In this document: piece after piece, positions 8,435 through 18,120 of the stretch
Layout of the letters: each line of letters starts with the position of its first letter
How positions within the stretch are numbered: position 1 is the first letter of the stretch
DNA from: Sphingomonas sp. 1F27F7B
GTDB taxonomy: Bacteria > Pseudomonadota > Alphaproteobacteria > Sphingomonadales > Sphingomonadaceae
DNA length: 64,000 nt
Direction of reading: 5' to 3'
Assembly: GCF_005503355.1 (NCBI RefSeq)
Contig: NZ_SCMK01000016.1
Span: 1 to 64,000 of the forward strand
The notes under the pieces: model-generated
The model's database searches: none
Seen by the model: the letters and a program-made list of their open reading frames with translations, nothing else
What the model was told of the DNA's origin: nothing
Program-made: the position numbers and the translations under genes

Positions 8435-8890
8435 TTGGCTATGATCACGGTGCAGCAAATGGCCGAAAGCATCGGCACCGAGCGCATCTCCGACTGGGTG
8501 GAAGTCACCCAGGCGATGATCGACCAGTTCGCCGAGGCGACCGGCGACCACCAGTTCATCCATGTCGATCCCGTCCGCGCCGCCCAGACGCCGTTCGGCG
8601 GCACGATCGCGCACGGCTTCCTGTCGCTCTCGCTGATGCCGATGCTGGCCGCCCGCACCGATGCGCCGGCGATTGCAGGCGCGAAGATGGGCGTGAACTA
8701 TGGCGGCAACAAGGTCCGCTTCCTGCAACCGGTACGTTCGGGCAAGCGCGTCCGCGGCCGTTTCAAGCTGCTGAACTTCACCGAGCGCAAGCCCGGCATA
8801 TGGGAACAGGTCCAGGAATATACCCTCGAGATCGAGGGCGAGCAAAAGCCCGCGCTGATCGCCGAGTGGATCGCGCTCATCTACGTCTGA
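8435..8890 (+). CDS. MaoC-family (R)-specific enoyl-CoA hydratase/dehydratase
   Basis: Single hot-dog-domain protein of about 150 residues that hydrates trans-2-enoyl-CoA or dehydrates 3-hydroxyacyl-CoA. The catalytic motif is ATGDHQFIHVDPVRAAQTPF, carrying the Asp-His dyad of R-hydratases (hydratase 2). GTIAHGFLSLSL follows as in NodN/MaoC proteins. TTG at 8435 has GGAGAGGA 8 nt upstream and is preferred; ATG at 8441 is possible and differs by two residues. It lies 24 nt before the thiolase and is probably co-transcribed with it in beta-oxidation or hydroxyalkanoate metabolism. Confidence 0.86.
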   Translation: MAMITVQQMAESIGTERISDWVEVTQAMIDQFAEATGDHQFIHVDPVRAAQTPFGGTIAHGFLSLSLMPMLAARTDAPAIAGAKMGVNYGGNKVRFLQPVRSGKRVRGRFKLLNFTERKPGIWEQVQEYTLEIEGEQKPALIAEWIALIYV

Positions 8891-8914
8891 GAAGTCCAAG
8901 AGAAGGAAAATCCC

Positions 8915-10093
<1,179 letters not shown>

Positions 10094-10120
10094 GCAGAGT
10101 CATTGAAAATTGACGCCTGC

Positions 10121-10192
10121 GGGATTACAAGGGTCTCGCAAGACTCATTGGGCTTGTCCCGTTGATATGGGCCTCGGTCGTGGCAGCGACCG
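10121..10192 (+). terminator. Structured 3' region after the thiolase gene
   Basis: Two consecutive foldable elements follow the thiolase stop. First, GGG-(ATT)-ACAAG at 10121-10131 pairs with CTTGTCCC at 10153-10160 around an inner GTCT-CGCA-AGAC hairpin (10133-10144). Second, CGGTCG at 10175-10180 pairs with CGACCG at 10187-10192. There is no U-run, so this could be a processing/stability structure or a small RNA rather than a classical intrinsic terminator. Confidence 0.4.
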
Positions 10193-10244
10193 GGGCCCAA
10201 ATCGTTCGGGGCCCGGCTGGCAGGCCGAGCCCCTCCCGTCGTGC

Positions 10245-10337
10245 TTACTTGGAGCGCGCCACTTCCACGACCTTGAGGATCAGGGTCGCGAACGCGAACA
10301 GCGCTGCAAGGATCAGACACAAGCCTGCAAGGCTCAT
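10245..10337 (-). CDS. 30-residue single-span membrane microprotein
   Basis: A very short frame reads MSLAGLCLILAALFAFATLI followed by LKVVEVARSK and a TAA stop. It is one hydrophobic helix with a short basic tail. CGGAG lies about 8 nt before the ATG in the coding sense (plus strand near 10346-10350), a good ribosome-binding site. It stands alone between the thiolase and an exported protein gene. Size and topology resemble small membrane regulators such as KdpF-type proteins, but no family is recognised and there is no transporter gene adjacent. Confidence 0.5.
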   Translation of the reverse strand: MSLAGLCLILAALFAFATLILKVVEVARSK

Positions 10338-10434
10338 TGTGCTGTCTCCGTTGGTGCGGCGGCGGGATTGCCGCCACGGCAACCCTACATCCTGAGCGAT
10401 CGCGTGCGGCGAGACTGCCCCGTAATGGATATGT

Positions 10435-10914
10435 CTACCGGATCCGCTTGAAATAGTTCGTCCGCATCACCGGCTTGCCGCCTTCGCCGATATAGCCGGC
10501 GGTCTCGATCATCGTCTTCCCGTCCGGCGCGACGGTATAGATCCGGGTCGAGGCGGGGATGCCGCCCTTGCCCAGCACCATCACCAGCACGTTGGGCGCC
10601 GGCAGCTGCACCGCGGCGATGTCCGCCTCGGGACTGCCCTCCACGACATAGGGCGTGCCGTCGGGCGTGTAGGTGCCGGCGGTGTGGTTCTCATAATCCT
10701 TGCCCACGATGTCGACATTGGTCCGCCACTTGCCGCCGCCCACATCGGCATAGCTGATCGTCACGCTTTTCGGCCGCGCCTCGGGCGGTATTGGCAGGCG
10801 CTCGAGATCGACCGCCCAGCTGCCCAGCAGCGGCGACGGCGCGGCGGTCTGCGCGAGGGCCGGCGCGATCTGCCCGAGACCCGCCGCCAGCAATATCCCG
10901 AAAAACAGCTTCAT
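10435..10914 (-). CDS. Exported hypothetical protein
   Basis: 159-residue protein with a Sec signal peptide (about residues 1-22, cleavage after ALAQ). The mature part begins SPLLGSWAVDLERLPIPPEA and then alternates short strands, which suggests a lipocalin-like or beta-sandwich fold. The ATG at 10914 is preceded by GAGAGGG. No catalytic motif is visible. Its promoter side faces the glucokinase-like gene, so the two are divergently transcribed. Function unknown; periplasmic location is inferred from the signal peptide. Confidence 0.68.
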   Translation of the reverse strand: MKLFFGILLAAGLGQIAPALAQTAAPSPLLGSWAVDLERLPIPPEARPKSVTISYADVGGGKWRTNVDIVGKDYENHTAGTYTPDGTPYVVEGSPEADIAAVQLPAPNVLVMVLGKGGIPASTRIYTVAPDGKTMIETAGYIGEGGKPVMRTNYFKRIR

Positions 10915-11156
10915 CCCTCTCTCCAACATTGTCGAACCGCAGGGAGGATATGCCGGAACCCGCCGGGCAGTCCCGCTGTAACTCCCCGTGTAACACTGTA
11001 AATCCACTTGTAACAATGCCGCTTGCACGAACGACCTTGTTCGCTTTATTCCCTGACAACGCTGCCAATCGCAATCTTGTTGCTCTCAAGGCACTTGTTA
11101 GCGATAACAGTATCCGGACCCCGCAAAGCGGGGCCGACCACACAGGGGGTGCGTCG

Positions 11157-12107
11157 ATGGGCGAAGGCTTGGCGTTGGTGGCCGATATCGGCCGCCAATC
11201 GGTGCGATTCGGACTGACCGGAGGCGATGCGGGGCCCGCCCCGCGCGACATCCGCCGTTTCTCGACCAGCGAGCACCCCACCTTCACCAGCGCACTGGTC
11301 TCCTATCTGACCGGCCTGGGCCTGCGGGATGCGCGATTGCCAAGCGTGCTGGCGGTGGCCGGCGCGGCACGCGGCGACCTGATCAACCTGACCGGCAGTC
11401 GCTGGTACATCTCGCTATCCGGCGTCGAGGCAGTGTTGCGCGCGCCTCCGCGCGCACTCAACGAATGCGCCGCCAATGCGCTGGCGCTCACCACGCTTCC
11501 GCCCGGCGCCTTCACCGCGCTGCACGGTCCGCCGCCGCGCGCGGTCGAGCCCGGCGGCAATTATGTCGTGATCGGCACGGGCACCGGGCTCGGCGTCGCC
11601 GCATTGATCAGCGCGGGCGGGCGGCTCGTCCCCGTGCAGAGCGAGGCCGGGCACATCGCCTTCGCGCCGGAGACGGCGGACGAGCGCAAGTTCGCCGAAT
11701 TCTGCCGGGTGCGCGGCCATGCGCTCGACGTGGAGACGCTGGTCAGCGCGCCCGGCCTGTGCCTCGCCTATGAGGCCCTGTCGGGCGGCTCCAGGCTCGC
11801 CGCGCCCGAGGACGTCACCCGCAACACCGCGCGCGATCCGGTCGCGGCGGCGGTGGTGCGCATGTTCGTCGAGCATCTCGGCAGTTTTGCCGGGGATCTC
11901 GCGCTCGCCTTCGGTGCGTGGGACGGCGTCTATCTCACCGGCGCGATCAGCCGCGCCCTCCATTCCCATCTCATGGACCCGGGCTTCCGCCGCCGGATGG
12001 AGAGCAAGGCAGTGTTCCGCCGCCAGCTCGCCGAAGTGCCGGTGGCGCTGGTCAACCGCAACGATCTCGAGCTGATCGGCGCGGCGGCGGCCTATGGGAA
12101 CGCCTGA
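11157..12107 (+). CDS. Glucokinase-family protein with altered active-site motifs
   Basis: 316-residue ASKHA-fold protein of the bacterial Glk family (ATP-dependent glucose phosphorylation). The framework is clear: VADIG at residues 8-12, VIGTGTGLGVA at 138-148, SEAGHIAFAP at 162-171 and LVSAPGL. However, the phosphate loop usually DIGGTNxR reads DIGRQSVRF, and the glucose-binding catalytic Asp of the NDF motif is Glu103 (NECAANALAL). These changes could lower activity or shift substrate; it may be a sugar-sensing or inactive homologue. AGGGGG lies before the ATG. Upstream in-frame starts exist but lack the family N-terminus. Confidence 0.75.
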   Translation: MGEGLALVADIGRQSVRFGLTGGDAGPAPRDIRRFSTSEHPTFTSALVSYLTGLGLRDARLPSVLAVAGAARGDLINLTGSRWYISLSGVEAVLRAPPRALNECAANALALTTLPPGAFTALHGPPPRAVEPGGNYVVIGTGTGLGVAALISAGGRLVPVQSEAGHIAFAPETADERKFAEFCRVRGHALDVETLVSAPGLCLAYEALSGGSRLAAPEDVTRNTARDPVAAAVVRMFVEHLGSFAGDLALAFGAWDGVYLTGAISRALHSHLMDPGFRRRMESKAVFRRQLAEVPVALVNRNDLELIGAAAAYGNA

Positions 12108-12142
12108 CCGGTTTTCTTCGGCATGATCCCGAGGGGAACAAC

Positions 12143-12595
12143 ATGGCCGACACCGCCGAACGGGTCCGGCCCGAATCCGTTGGGCTTGACCACCTGCCTT
12201 CGCGGCGCCACCCCAGGGCCATGGCCGGCCCCTCGCTCGCACATCGCATCCGCACCGAAGCGCATGCCGTCTGGTTCGCGGTGCGCGATCCGCGCACACC
12301 CCTGCTCGCCAAGCTGGTGGGCGTGCTGGTCGCCGCCTATGCGCTGTCGCCGATCGACCTGATCCCGGACTTCATTCCGGTCCTCGGCCTGGTCGACGAT
12401 GCGATCGTCATTCCGATCGGCATATGGCTGTTCGAGAAGCTGATCCCGCCCGCGCTCTTCGCCGAGCATCGCGCCCGCGCCGAGATCGAGACGCAGCGCC
12501 CGATCAGCTGGCCCGGCGTGCTGCTCATCCTGGCGATCTGGGCGGGCGTCGCCTGGCTGATCTGGAGCGTGGTCGCGACCAGCGAATATAACTGA
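12143..12595 (+). CDS. YkvA/DUF1232 family membrane protein
   Basis: 150-residue protein containing the DUF1232 core, seen as RTPLLAKLVGVLVAAYALSP followed by IDLIPDFIPVLGLVDDAIV. A second hydrophobic helix closes the C-terminus (about residues 122-143). GAGGGGA precedes the ATG at 12143, 35 nt after the glucokinase-like gene, so the two probably form one transcript. The family is widespread but its biochemical role is not established. It converges on phaZ, with a 9-bp-stem hairpin between the two stops. Confidence 0.8.
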   Translation: MADTAERVRPESVGLDHLPSRRHPRAMAGPSLAHRIRTEAHAVWFAVRDPRTPLLAKLVGVLVAAYALSPIDLIPDFIPVLGLVDDAIVIPIGIWLFEKLIPPALFAEHRARAEIETQRPISWPGVLLILAIWAGVAWLIWSVVATSEYN

Positions 12596-12602
12596 GTCGA
12601 TT

Positions 12603-12623
12603 CCCCTCCCTGCCAGGGAGGGG
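12603..12623. terminator. CCCCTCCCT/AGGGAGGGG hairpin between convergent genes
   Basis: Perfect 9-bp stem CCCCTCCCT-GCC-AGGGAGGGG, placed 7 nt after one stop codon and 13 nt before the other. Its symmetric position between convergent genes suggests a bidirectional termination or mRNA-end structure, although there is no U-tract. The same hairpin type recurs near 32260, 37226 and 52322, and in longer form at 35.2 kb. Confidence 0.55.
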
Positions 12624-12636
12624 AGCCGCAGCGCGC

Positions 12637-13884
12637 TCAGCGCGGATGCGCCGCCATCCACTGCTCCAGGATCGGCGCGATGCGGTTACGCCATTTGGAG
12701 CCGTTGAAGATGCCGTAATGGCCCACGCCCTCTGCGAGATGATAGTGCTTCATCGCATCGGGCAGCGCGGTGGCGATGGTCAGCGCCGCCCGGGTCTGGC
12801 CGATGCCCGAGATGTCGTCCTTCTCGCCCTCGATGGCGAGGATCGCGACGTCGCGGATCGCCGCCGGATCCACCTTGCGCCCGCGATGCGTCATTTCGCC
12901 CTTGGGCAACGCATGCGCCTGGAACACCGTGTCGATCGTCTGGAGGTAGAATTCCGCGGTCATGTCGCAGACCGAGCGATATTCCTCGTAGAACTTCATC
13001 GTCGCCTCGGCGCTCTCGTCGTCGCCCTGGACGAGGTGCTTGAACATCTCCCAGTGCGAGATCATGTGGTTGCCGAGGTTCATCGTCATGAAGCCCGCGA
13101 GTTGCAGGAAGCCCGGATAGACTTTCCGCCCCGCACCGGCATAGCTCATCGGCACGGTCGCGATGACATTCTGCTCGAACCAGCTGAACGGCCGCTCGGT
13201 GGCGAGCGTGTTGACGGCGGTCGGCGCCTCGCGCGTGTCGATCGGGCCGCCCATCATGGTGAGCGTCGCCGGGCGGTTCGGATGGCCGTCGGCGCTCATC
13301 ACCGCGACGGCGGCATAGGCCGGCACCGAGGGCTGGCACACCGCCAGCACATGCGGCCGCGGATCGCCGTCCTTGCCGATAAAGGCGAGGAACTCGACCA
13401 GATAATCGATATAGTCGTCCAGGTCGAAGCGGCCATGGGCGAGCGACACCAGCTTCGCGTCGCGCCAGTCGGTGATGTAGACGTCCGCCACGGGCAGCAT
13501 CCGCTCGACCGTGCCGCGCAGCAGCGTGGCATAATGGCCGGACATCGGCGCGACGATCAGCAGCTTCGGCCCGCCTTCCACCTCCGTTCCATCTTCATTG
13601 GTACGCACGAAGCGCTTGAGCTGGCCGAAGGGCTTGCGCAGCACGACTTCCTCATGGACCTCGACCTGCCGGCCGTCGATCGTCGTGCGATCGAGCGCGA
13701 ATTCCGGCTTGCCGCGCGGGGCGGAGGCATGGGCGAACACTTCAAGCGCCGAGGCGAGCACCGGTCCGCCGCCGAAATAGGCGAACGGATTGGCCGGATT
13801 GTTCAGCAGCCCTGCGGAAAAATTGGCCAGCGCGCTCGCACCTGCGAGAAGCGAGCGCTGAATCTCATAAGCGTCGTACAGCAT
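12637..13884 (-). CDS. phaZ: Intracellular polyhydroxybutyrate depolymerase
   Basis: 415-residue cytoplasmic enzyme that hydrolyses stored poly-3-hydroxybutyrate granules to monomers and oligomers. The protein matches intracellular PhaZ (TIGR01849-like): start MLYDAYEIQRSLL, a long alpha/beta-hydrolase domain, and the lipase-like box LAVCQPSVPAYAA in which Cys replaces the usual nucleophilic Ser, as in PhaZ1 of Cupriavidus. C-terminal EGEKDDISG and EGVGHYGIFNG supply the expected Asp and His. Full length. A PHA synthase is not in this window. Confidence 0.92.
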   Translation of the reverse strand: MLYDAYEIQRSLLAGASALANFSAGLLNNPANPFAYFGGGPVLASALEVFAHASAPRGKPEFALDRTTIDGRQVEVHEEVVLRKPFGQLKRFVRTNEDGTEVEGGPKLLIVAPMSGHYATLLRGTVERMLPVADVYITDWRDAKLVSLAHGRFDLDDYIDYLVEFLAFIGKDGDPRPHVLAVCQPSVPAYAAVAVMSADGHPNRPATLTMMGGPIDTREAPTAVNTLATERPFSWFEQNVIATVPMSYAGAGRKVYPGFLQLAGFMTMNLGNHMISHWEMFKHLVQGDDESAEATMKFYEEYRSVCDMTAEFYLQTIDTVFQAHALPKGEMTHRGRKVDPAAIRDVAILAIEGEKDDISGIGQTRAALTIATALPDAMKHYHLAEGVGHYGIFNGSKWRNRIAPILEQWMAAHPR

Positions 13885-14156
13885 TGCGTCCCTTCCGCCG
13901 TCCCCTCCCCGTAACGGCGGCGGCTATGTTAGCGTTATAGGCGAGCCGTGCTGCGGCGCAACGCCGGCCAAGGCCGTAATGCGACGGAACGATGCCCCAT
14001 TCCCGTACCACAGCCACGAAATCGCTGCCCGCATCCGGCTAACCCCCTCTGCGCACACGACTAACCCGCCATCCCGGAATTCTTGCAAGTCTTCGCGCGG
14101 CTGGTCCCGGCAAAGGACGGTTCCCCTCTTCCTCCAATCGCGCTAGTCCGCCGCCC
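13885..14156. other. Divergent intergenic region without a recognised gene
   Basis: About 270 bp between phaZ (minus) and the ABC transporter (plus). It should hold both promoters. I see a small GC-rich repeat around 13912-13925 (CGGCGGCGG) but no clear operator, RNA gene or open frame with a credible ribosome-binding site. Confidence 0.5.
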
Positions 14157-15956
14157 ATGGCCGAACCCGTCCCGCCTGCGCCCGCGCTTCCTCCGTCCGA
14201 TGGGCCGCAGCGGCGCAGGATCTCCAATCTCCTGGTCGTGTGGGGCTTTACGCGGCGCTATCCGCTCCAGCTGCTGGTCGCGATCGTCGCACTGGTCGGC
14301 TCATCGCTGACGACGCTGCTGATTCCCCGCACCTTCCAGAAGATCGTCGACCATGGCTTCGCGGCCGGGGCGGACACCAGCCGGATCGGCATCTATTTCC
14401 AGGGGCTGCTGCTCGTCGTCGTCGCGCTGGCGGCCTTCACCGCGGTCCGCTTCTATTTCGTCTCCTGGCTGGCCGAGCGCACTGTCGCCGACCTGCGCAT
14501 GGCGGTGCATCGCAACCTGCTGCGCCTCCCACCCAAATGGTTCGAGGAGAACCGCCCCTCCGAGATCGCCTCGCGCCTCACCGCGGACACCGCGATCGTC
14601 GAGCAGGTGGTCGGCTCCACTGTCTCGATCGCGCTCAGGAACCTGCTCACCGGTGCCGGGGGCGTCATCTATCTCTTCGCGCTCGCGCCCAAGATCGCCG
14701 CCTATCTGGTCGTCGGCATCCCGGTCACCATCCTGCCGATCGTCTGGCTGGGCAGCCGCGTCCGGCAATTCTCGCGCACCAGCCAGGACCGGGTGGCCGA
14801 TGTCGGCGCGATCGCCGCCGAGACGCTGGGCGCGATGCGCATCGTCCAGGCATTCGGCCAGGAGCAGCGCGAGGCCGAGCGTTTCCAGGGCGCCGTCACC
14901 CGCACCTTCGAGGCGGGCAAGCGCCGCTTCGGCCTGCGCGCGATCATGACGGCGCTGGTGATCGGCTCGCTGTTCACCGCGATCACGCTGATCGTCTGGG
15001 CGGCGGTGGCCGATGTCGCCGCCGGCCGGCTCTCGGGCGGCTCGATCATGGCCTTCGTCCTAACCGCCGGCCTCGTCACGGGCTCGTTCGGCGCGCTCAC
15101 CGAAGTCTATGGCGACCTGTTGCGCGCCTCGGGCGCCGCCAGCCGCCTTGCCGAACTGCTCCACGAGGCGCCGGACATCGCCGCGCCCGCCAGCCCCGTG
15201 CCGCTTCCCCAGCCGCCGCGGGGCGCGCTCGCCTTCGATCGCGTTACCTTCCGCTATCCCACCCGCCCCGAAGTCGCCGCGCTCGCCGATTTCTCGCTCG
15301 AGGTCCGCCCCGGCGAAACAGTGGCGGTGGTCGGCCCCTCGGGTGCCGGCAAGTCAACGCTCTTCCAACTGCTCCAGCGCTTCTACGATCCCGATGCCGG
15401 CGAAGTCCGTGTCGACGGCGTGCCCGTCCGCGCCGCCGACCCCGCCGAGGTCCGCGCACGCATGGCGATGGTGCCGCAGGAGACGGTGATCTTCGGCGCC
15501 TCGGCGCGCGACAATCTGCGCTACGGCGCCTGGGACGCGACCGACGCGCAGATCTGGGCCGCTGCCGAAGCCGCCAACGCCGCCGACTTCCTGCGCGACC
15601 TGCCCCAGGGACTGGACACCTTCCTCGGGGAAGGCGGCGCGCGCCTTTCGGGCGGGCAGCGCCAGCGAGTGGCGATCGCCCGGGCGCTCCTGCGCGACGC
15701 CCCGATCCTGCTGCTCGACGAAGCGACCTCCGCGCTCGACGCCGAGAGCGAGCGCCTCGTCCAGGACGCGCTCGAGCGGCTGATGGAGAACCGCACCACG
15801 CTCGTCATCGCCCATCGCCTCGCCACCGTGCGCGCCGCCGGGCGGATCATCGTGATGGAGGAAGGCCGCATCGTCGAGACCGGCAGCCATGCCGAACTGG
15901 TCGCCAGGGGCGGCCTCTACGCCCGGCTGGCCGCGCTGCAGTTCCACGACGCCTGA
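14157..15956 (+). CDS. ABC exporter, fused permease/ATPase (MsbA-related)
   Basis: 599-residue half-transporter that dimerises to export a lipid, drug or peptide. An N-terminal six-helix domain (about residues 25-320) contains the usual EASRLTAD-type coupling region. The ATPase domain has Walker A GPSGAGKST near residue 395, the signature LSGGQRQR, Walker B ILLLDEATSAL and the switch His in VIAHRLATV. It resembles the TIGR02204 MsbA-related group common in alphaproteobacteria. The carbamoyltransferase gene starts 100 nt downstream and may be co-transcribed. The cargo is unknown. Confidence 0.92.
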   Translation: MAEPVPPAPALPPSDGPQRRRISNLLVVWGFTRRYPLQLLVAIVALVGSSLTTLLIPRTFQKIVDHGFAAGADTSRIGIYFQGLLLVVVALAAFTAVRFYFVSWLAERTVADLRMAVHRNLLRLPPKWFEENRPSEIASRLTADTAIVEQVVGSTVSIALRNLLTGAGGVIYLFALAPKIAAYLVVGIPVTILPIVWLGSRVRQFSRTSQDRVADVGAIAAETLGAMRIVQAFGQEQREAERFQGAVTRTFEAGKRRFGLRAIMTALVIGSLFTAITLIVWAAVADVAAGRLSGGSIMAFVLTAGLVTGSFGALTEVYGDLLRASGAASRLAELLHEAPDIAAPASPVPLPQPPRGALAFDRVTFRYPTRPEVAALADFSLEVRPGETVAVVGPSGAGKSTLFQLLQRFYDPDAGEVRVDGVPVRAADPAEVRARMAMVPQETVIFGASARDNLRYGAWDATDAQIWAAAEAANAADFLRDLPQGLDTFLGEGGARLSGGQRQRVAIARALLRDAPILLLDEATSALDAESERLVQDALERLMENRTTLVIAHRLATVRAAGRIIVMEEGRIVETGSHAELVARGGLYARLAALQFHDA

Positions 15957-16056
15957 GGCGAACCCGGCGCGGCAAAGCCCCGCTGCGGACCGAACCCCGC
16001 TTCCCACGCGGCGCCCGCTCTGCTTCATTCGCGCCGGGTGAGGGGTTGGGGCAGCG

Positions 16057-17748
16057 ATGGAAGAGCCGGTTTACGTCCTCGGCACGGGGCTATCGCACAA
16101 TGGCTCGGCGGTGCTGCTGAAGGACGGCAAGGTCGCGGTCGGCATCGAGAAGGAGCGGCTCACCCGCCGCAAGCATGACGGCGGCAACGACAGCGCGGCG
16201 ATCCGCTATTGCCTGGATGCCGAGGGGATCGGCCTCGCGGATCTCGCCCTTGTCGTCCAGTCCGCCAATTTCGACGTGCCGCCACGCGCCCGCTTCCAGG
16301 GGCCCCGCCTGTTCGCGGACAGCGCCCATCCGCCGATCGCCACCATCTCCCACCACCTCGCCCATGCCTGGAGCGCCGCCGGCACCAGCCCGTTCGATGC
16401 CTGTGCGATCCTGGTGGTCGACGGCTGCGGCAGCCCGCTCGCCCAGTGCACCGACCTGGCCGGCGCCGCCCTGCCCGACGACCTGACCGGTGCCGACGCG
16501 CCGATGTGGTGCGAGAAGGACAGTTTCTACCGGTTCGACGGCCGCCGCATGACGCCGCTCGTCAAGGACTTCAGCCCGCTCGACAACAGCGCCGGCAGCC
16601 TGCGCATGCAGGCCACCCGCCACTCGATCGGCGGCTTCTATTCGGCGGTGAGCCACCATGTCTTCGGCAATCTCGACGATGTCGGCAAGCTGATGGGCCT
16701 GGCCCCCTATGGGCGCCCCGGCGCAGTGGGCAGGCCGGCCTTCGAGGTCCGCGACGGCCGCATCTTCGTCACAGAGGCCTGGCAGGCCGCGCTCGATCGC
16801 CCGGCCTCCAGCTACGAAGCCTTTCGCGCAGACTTCCAGCATTATGCCGACATCGCCTTCTGGGCACAGCGCGAAGTGGAGGCGGCGATCGCCGCGCTGT
16901 TCCGCGACCGGCTCGCCCGCTTTCCCGAGGACCGCGTCTGCTATGCCGGCGGCGTCGCGCTCAACGCCGTCGCCAATGCCAGGCTGCTCGACGACCGGGT
17001 GGTCCGCCAGCTCTATGTCGAGCCCGCTGCCGGCGACAACGGCATCGCGCTCGGCTGCGCCTATCATGGCTGGATCGAGCTGCTCGGCCGCGACAAGGTG
17101 CCGCATGACGGCGGCACCTGTTTCGGCCGTAGCTATGGCCCCGCGGCGATCGACACTGCCCTGGCCGATGCGCCCGAGGATTGGGAAATCACCCGGCCCG
17201 AAGCGCTCGCCGCGCAGGTCGCCGCGCTGCTCGCCCAGGGCAAGACGGTCGGCTGGTTCCGGGACGGCAGCGAATTCGGCCCCCGCGCGCTCGGCCGCCG
17301 CTCGATCCTCGCCCATCCGGGCTGGCCGGGCATGGGCGACCATATCAACGCCAACATCAAGTTCCGCGAGGATTTCCGCCCCTTCGCCCCCGCCGTGCTG
17401 CCGGAGCATGCAGCACGCTGCTTCGAATCCGGGCGCGACAGTCCGTACATGATCCTGGTCGACCGCAGCCGCGCCGAACTGGGCGATACGCTGCGCAACG
17501 TCACCCATGTGGACGGCACAGCCCGTGTCCAGACGGTGGAGCGCGGCTGGAACCCGGGCTTCGCGGCGCTGCTCGAAGCATTCCACGCCCAGACCGGCAT
17601 CCCGGTGCTGCTCAACACCAGCTTCAACCGGCGCGGCATGCCGATGGTCGAGCGCCCCGAGGAAGCAGTGGCGCTGTTCGCCGAGACGGCGCTCGACGCG
17701 CTGGTCCTGCAGGACGTGCTGGTGCGCAAGCGGGGCGGACAGGGCTAG
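16057..17748 (+). CDS. O-carbamoyltransferase, NodU/CmcH/TobZ family
   Basis: 563-residue enzyme that transfers a carbamoyl group from carbamoyl phosphate, via carbamoyl-AMP, to a hydroxyl of a sugar or natural product. The N-terminal Kae1-like domain has the metal-binding HHLAHAW (His99, His100, His103) and GGVALN. The C-terminal YrdC-like domain has FGPRALGRRSILA and LNTSFNRRGMPMVE. Full family length. No nodulation or antibiotic cluster surrounds it; the ABC exporter immediately upstream is the only likely partner. A polysaccharide or glycolipid acceptor is an inference. Confidence 0.9.
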   Translation: MEEPVYVLGTGLSHNGSAVLLKDGKVAVGIEKERLTRRKHDGGNDSAAIRYCLDAEGIGLADLALVVQSANFDVPPRARFQGPRLFADSAHPPIATISHHLAHAWSAAGTSPFDACAILVVDGCGSPLAQCTDLAGAALPDDLTGADAPMWCEKDSFYRFDGRRMTPLVKDFSPLDNSAGSLRMQATRHSIGGFYSAVSHHVFGNLDDVGKLMGLAPYGRPGAVGRPAFEVRDGRIFVTEAWQAALDRPASSYEAFRADFQHYADIAFWAQREVEAAIAALFRDRLARFPEDRVCYAGGVALNAVANARLLDDRVVRQLYVEPAAGDNGIALGCAYHGWIELLGRDKVPHDGGTCFGRSYGPAAIDTALADAPEDWEITRPEALAAQVAALLAQGKTVGWFRDGSEFGPRALGRRSILAHPGWPGMGDHINANIKFREDFRPFAPAVLPEHAARCFESGRDSPYMILVDRSRAELGDTLRNVTHVDGTARVQTVERGWNPGFAALLEAFHAQTGIPVLLNTSFNRRGMPMVERPEEAVALFAETALDALVLQDVLVRKRGGQG

Positions 17749-17772
17749 GTTGGGGACTCATATTCCTTCAAT

Positions 17773-17800
17773 CGTCATCCCCGCCTGCGCGGGGATGACG
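17773..17800. repeat. Palindromic repeat unit (12-bp arms)
   Basis: Perfect palindrome with arms CGTCATCCCCGC and GCGGGGATGACG and a CTGC loop, just after the carbamoyltransferase stop. The arms are the same as the ends of the longer repeat copies in this window, so this looks like a minimal or collapsed copy. It may act as a transcription-end hairpin. Confidence 0.8.
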
Positions 17801-17855
17801 ACGGAAAATCAGATACTTGTTTGGGTTCTCAACCTAAGGCTCGTTCAGCCAATCC

Positions 17856-17991
17856 CGTCATCCCCGCGCAGGCGGGGATCCAGGGTAGGACCCGATATCG
17901 ACGCCCCCACGCGAACGCTGTCCGGAGAGCCGGGACTTCGCCACGCCTGCGTCGCGCCTGGCTCCGGGTTCCCGCCTGCGCGGGAATGACG
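17856..17991 (+). repeat. 136-bp repeat with palindromic ends (copy 1)
   Basis: Starts CGTCATCCCCGCGCAGGCGG and closes with the inverse. Each end is itself a small hairpin. The interior carries GATATCGACGCC, CACGCGAACGCTGTCCGGAG and CACGCCTGCG. The same interior words recur at 32104-32239 in the same orientation and at 29686-29822 in the opposite orientation. It has no coding capacity, so it resembles a REPIN- or MITE-like non-autonomous element. Confidence 0.8.
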
Positions 17992-18120
17992 GCTATTGGA
18001 TAGGTCTTGTTTCATGGGACGGAGGCACCCGGACGGCGACGGTCGATACCGGATGTCATCCATCCCGCCGCGACCCGCAGGAATGCGGAGTTCCGCATCC
18101 CGCGAGCCGACGGCAGAACG

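Noticed and set aside
10110..10451. 113-codon plus-strand frame between the thiolase and the exported protein gene
   Set aside because: No ribosome-binding site, basic low-complexity translation, and it is opposite the better-supported 30-residue membrane frame and a structured region.
17773..17991. Possible CRISPR array because of repeated palindromes
   Set aside because: Only two units of different size, no regular spacers and no cas genes. The units belong to the dispersed intergenic repeat family.
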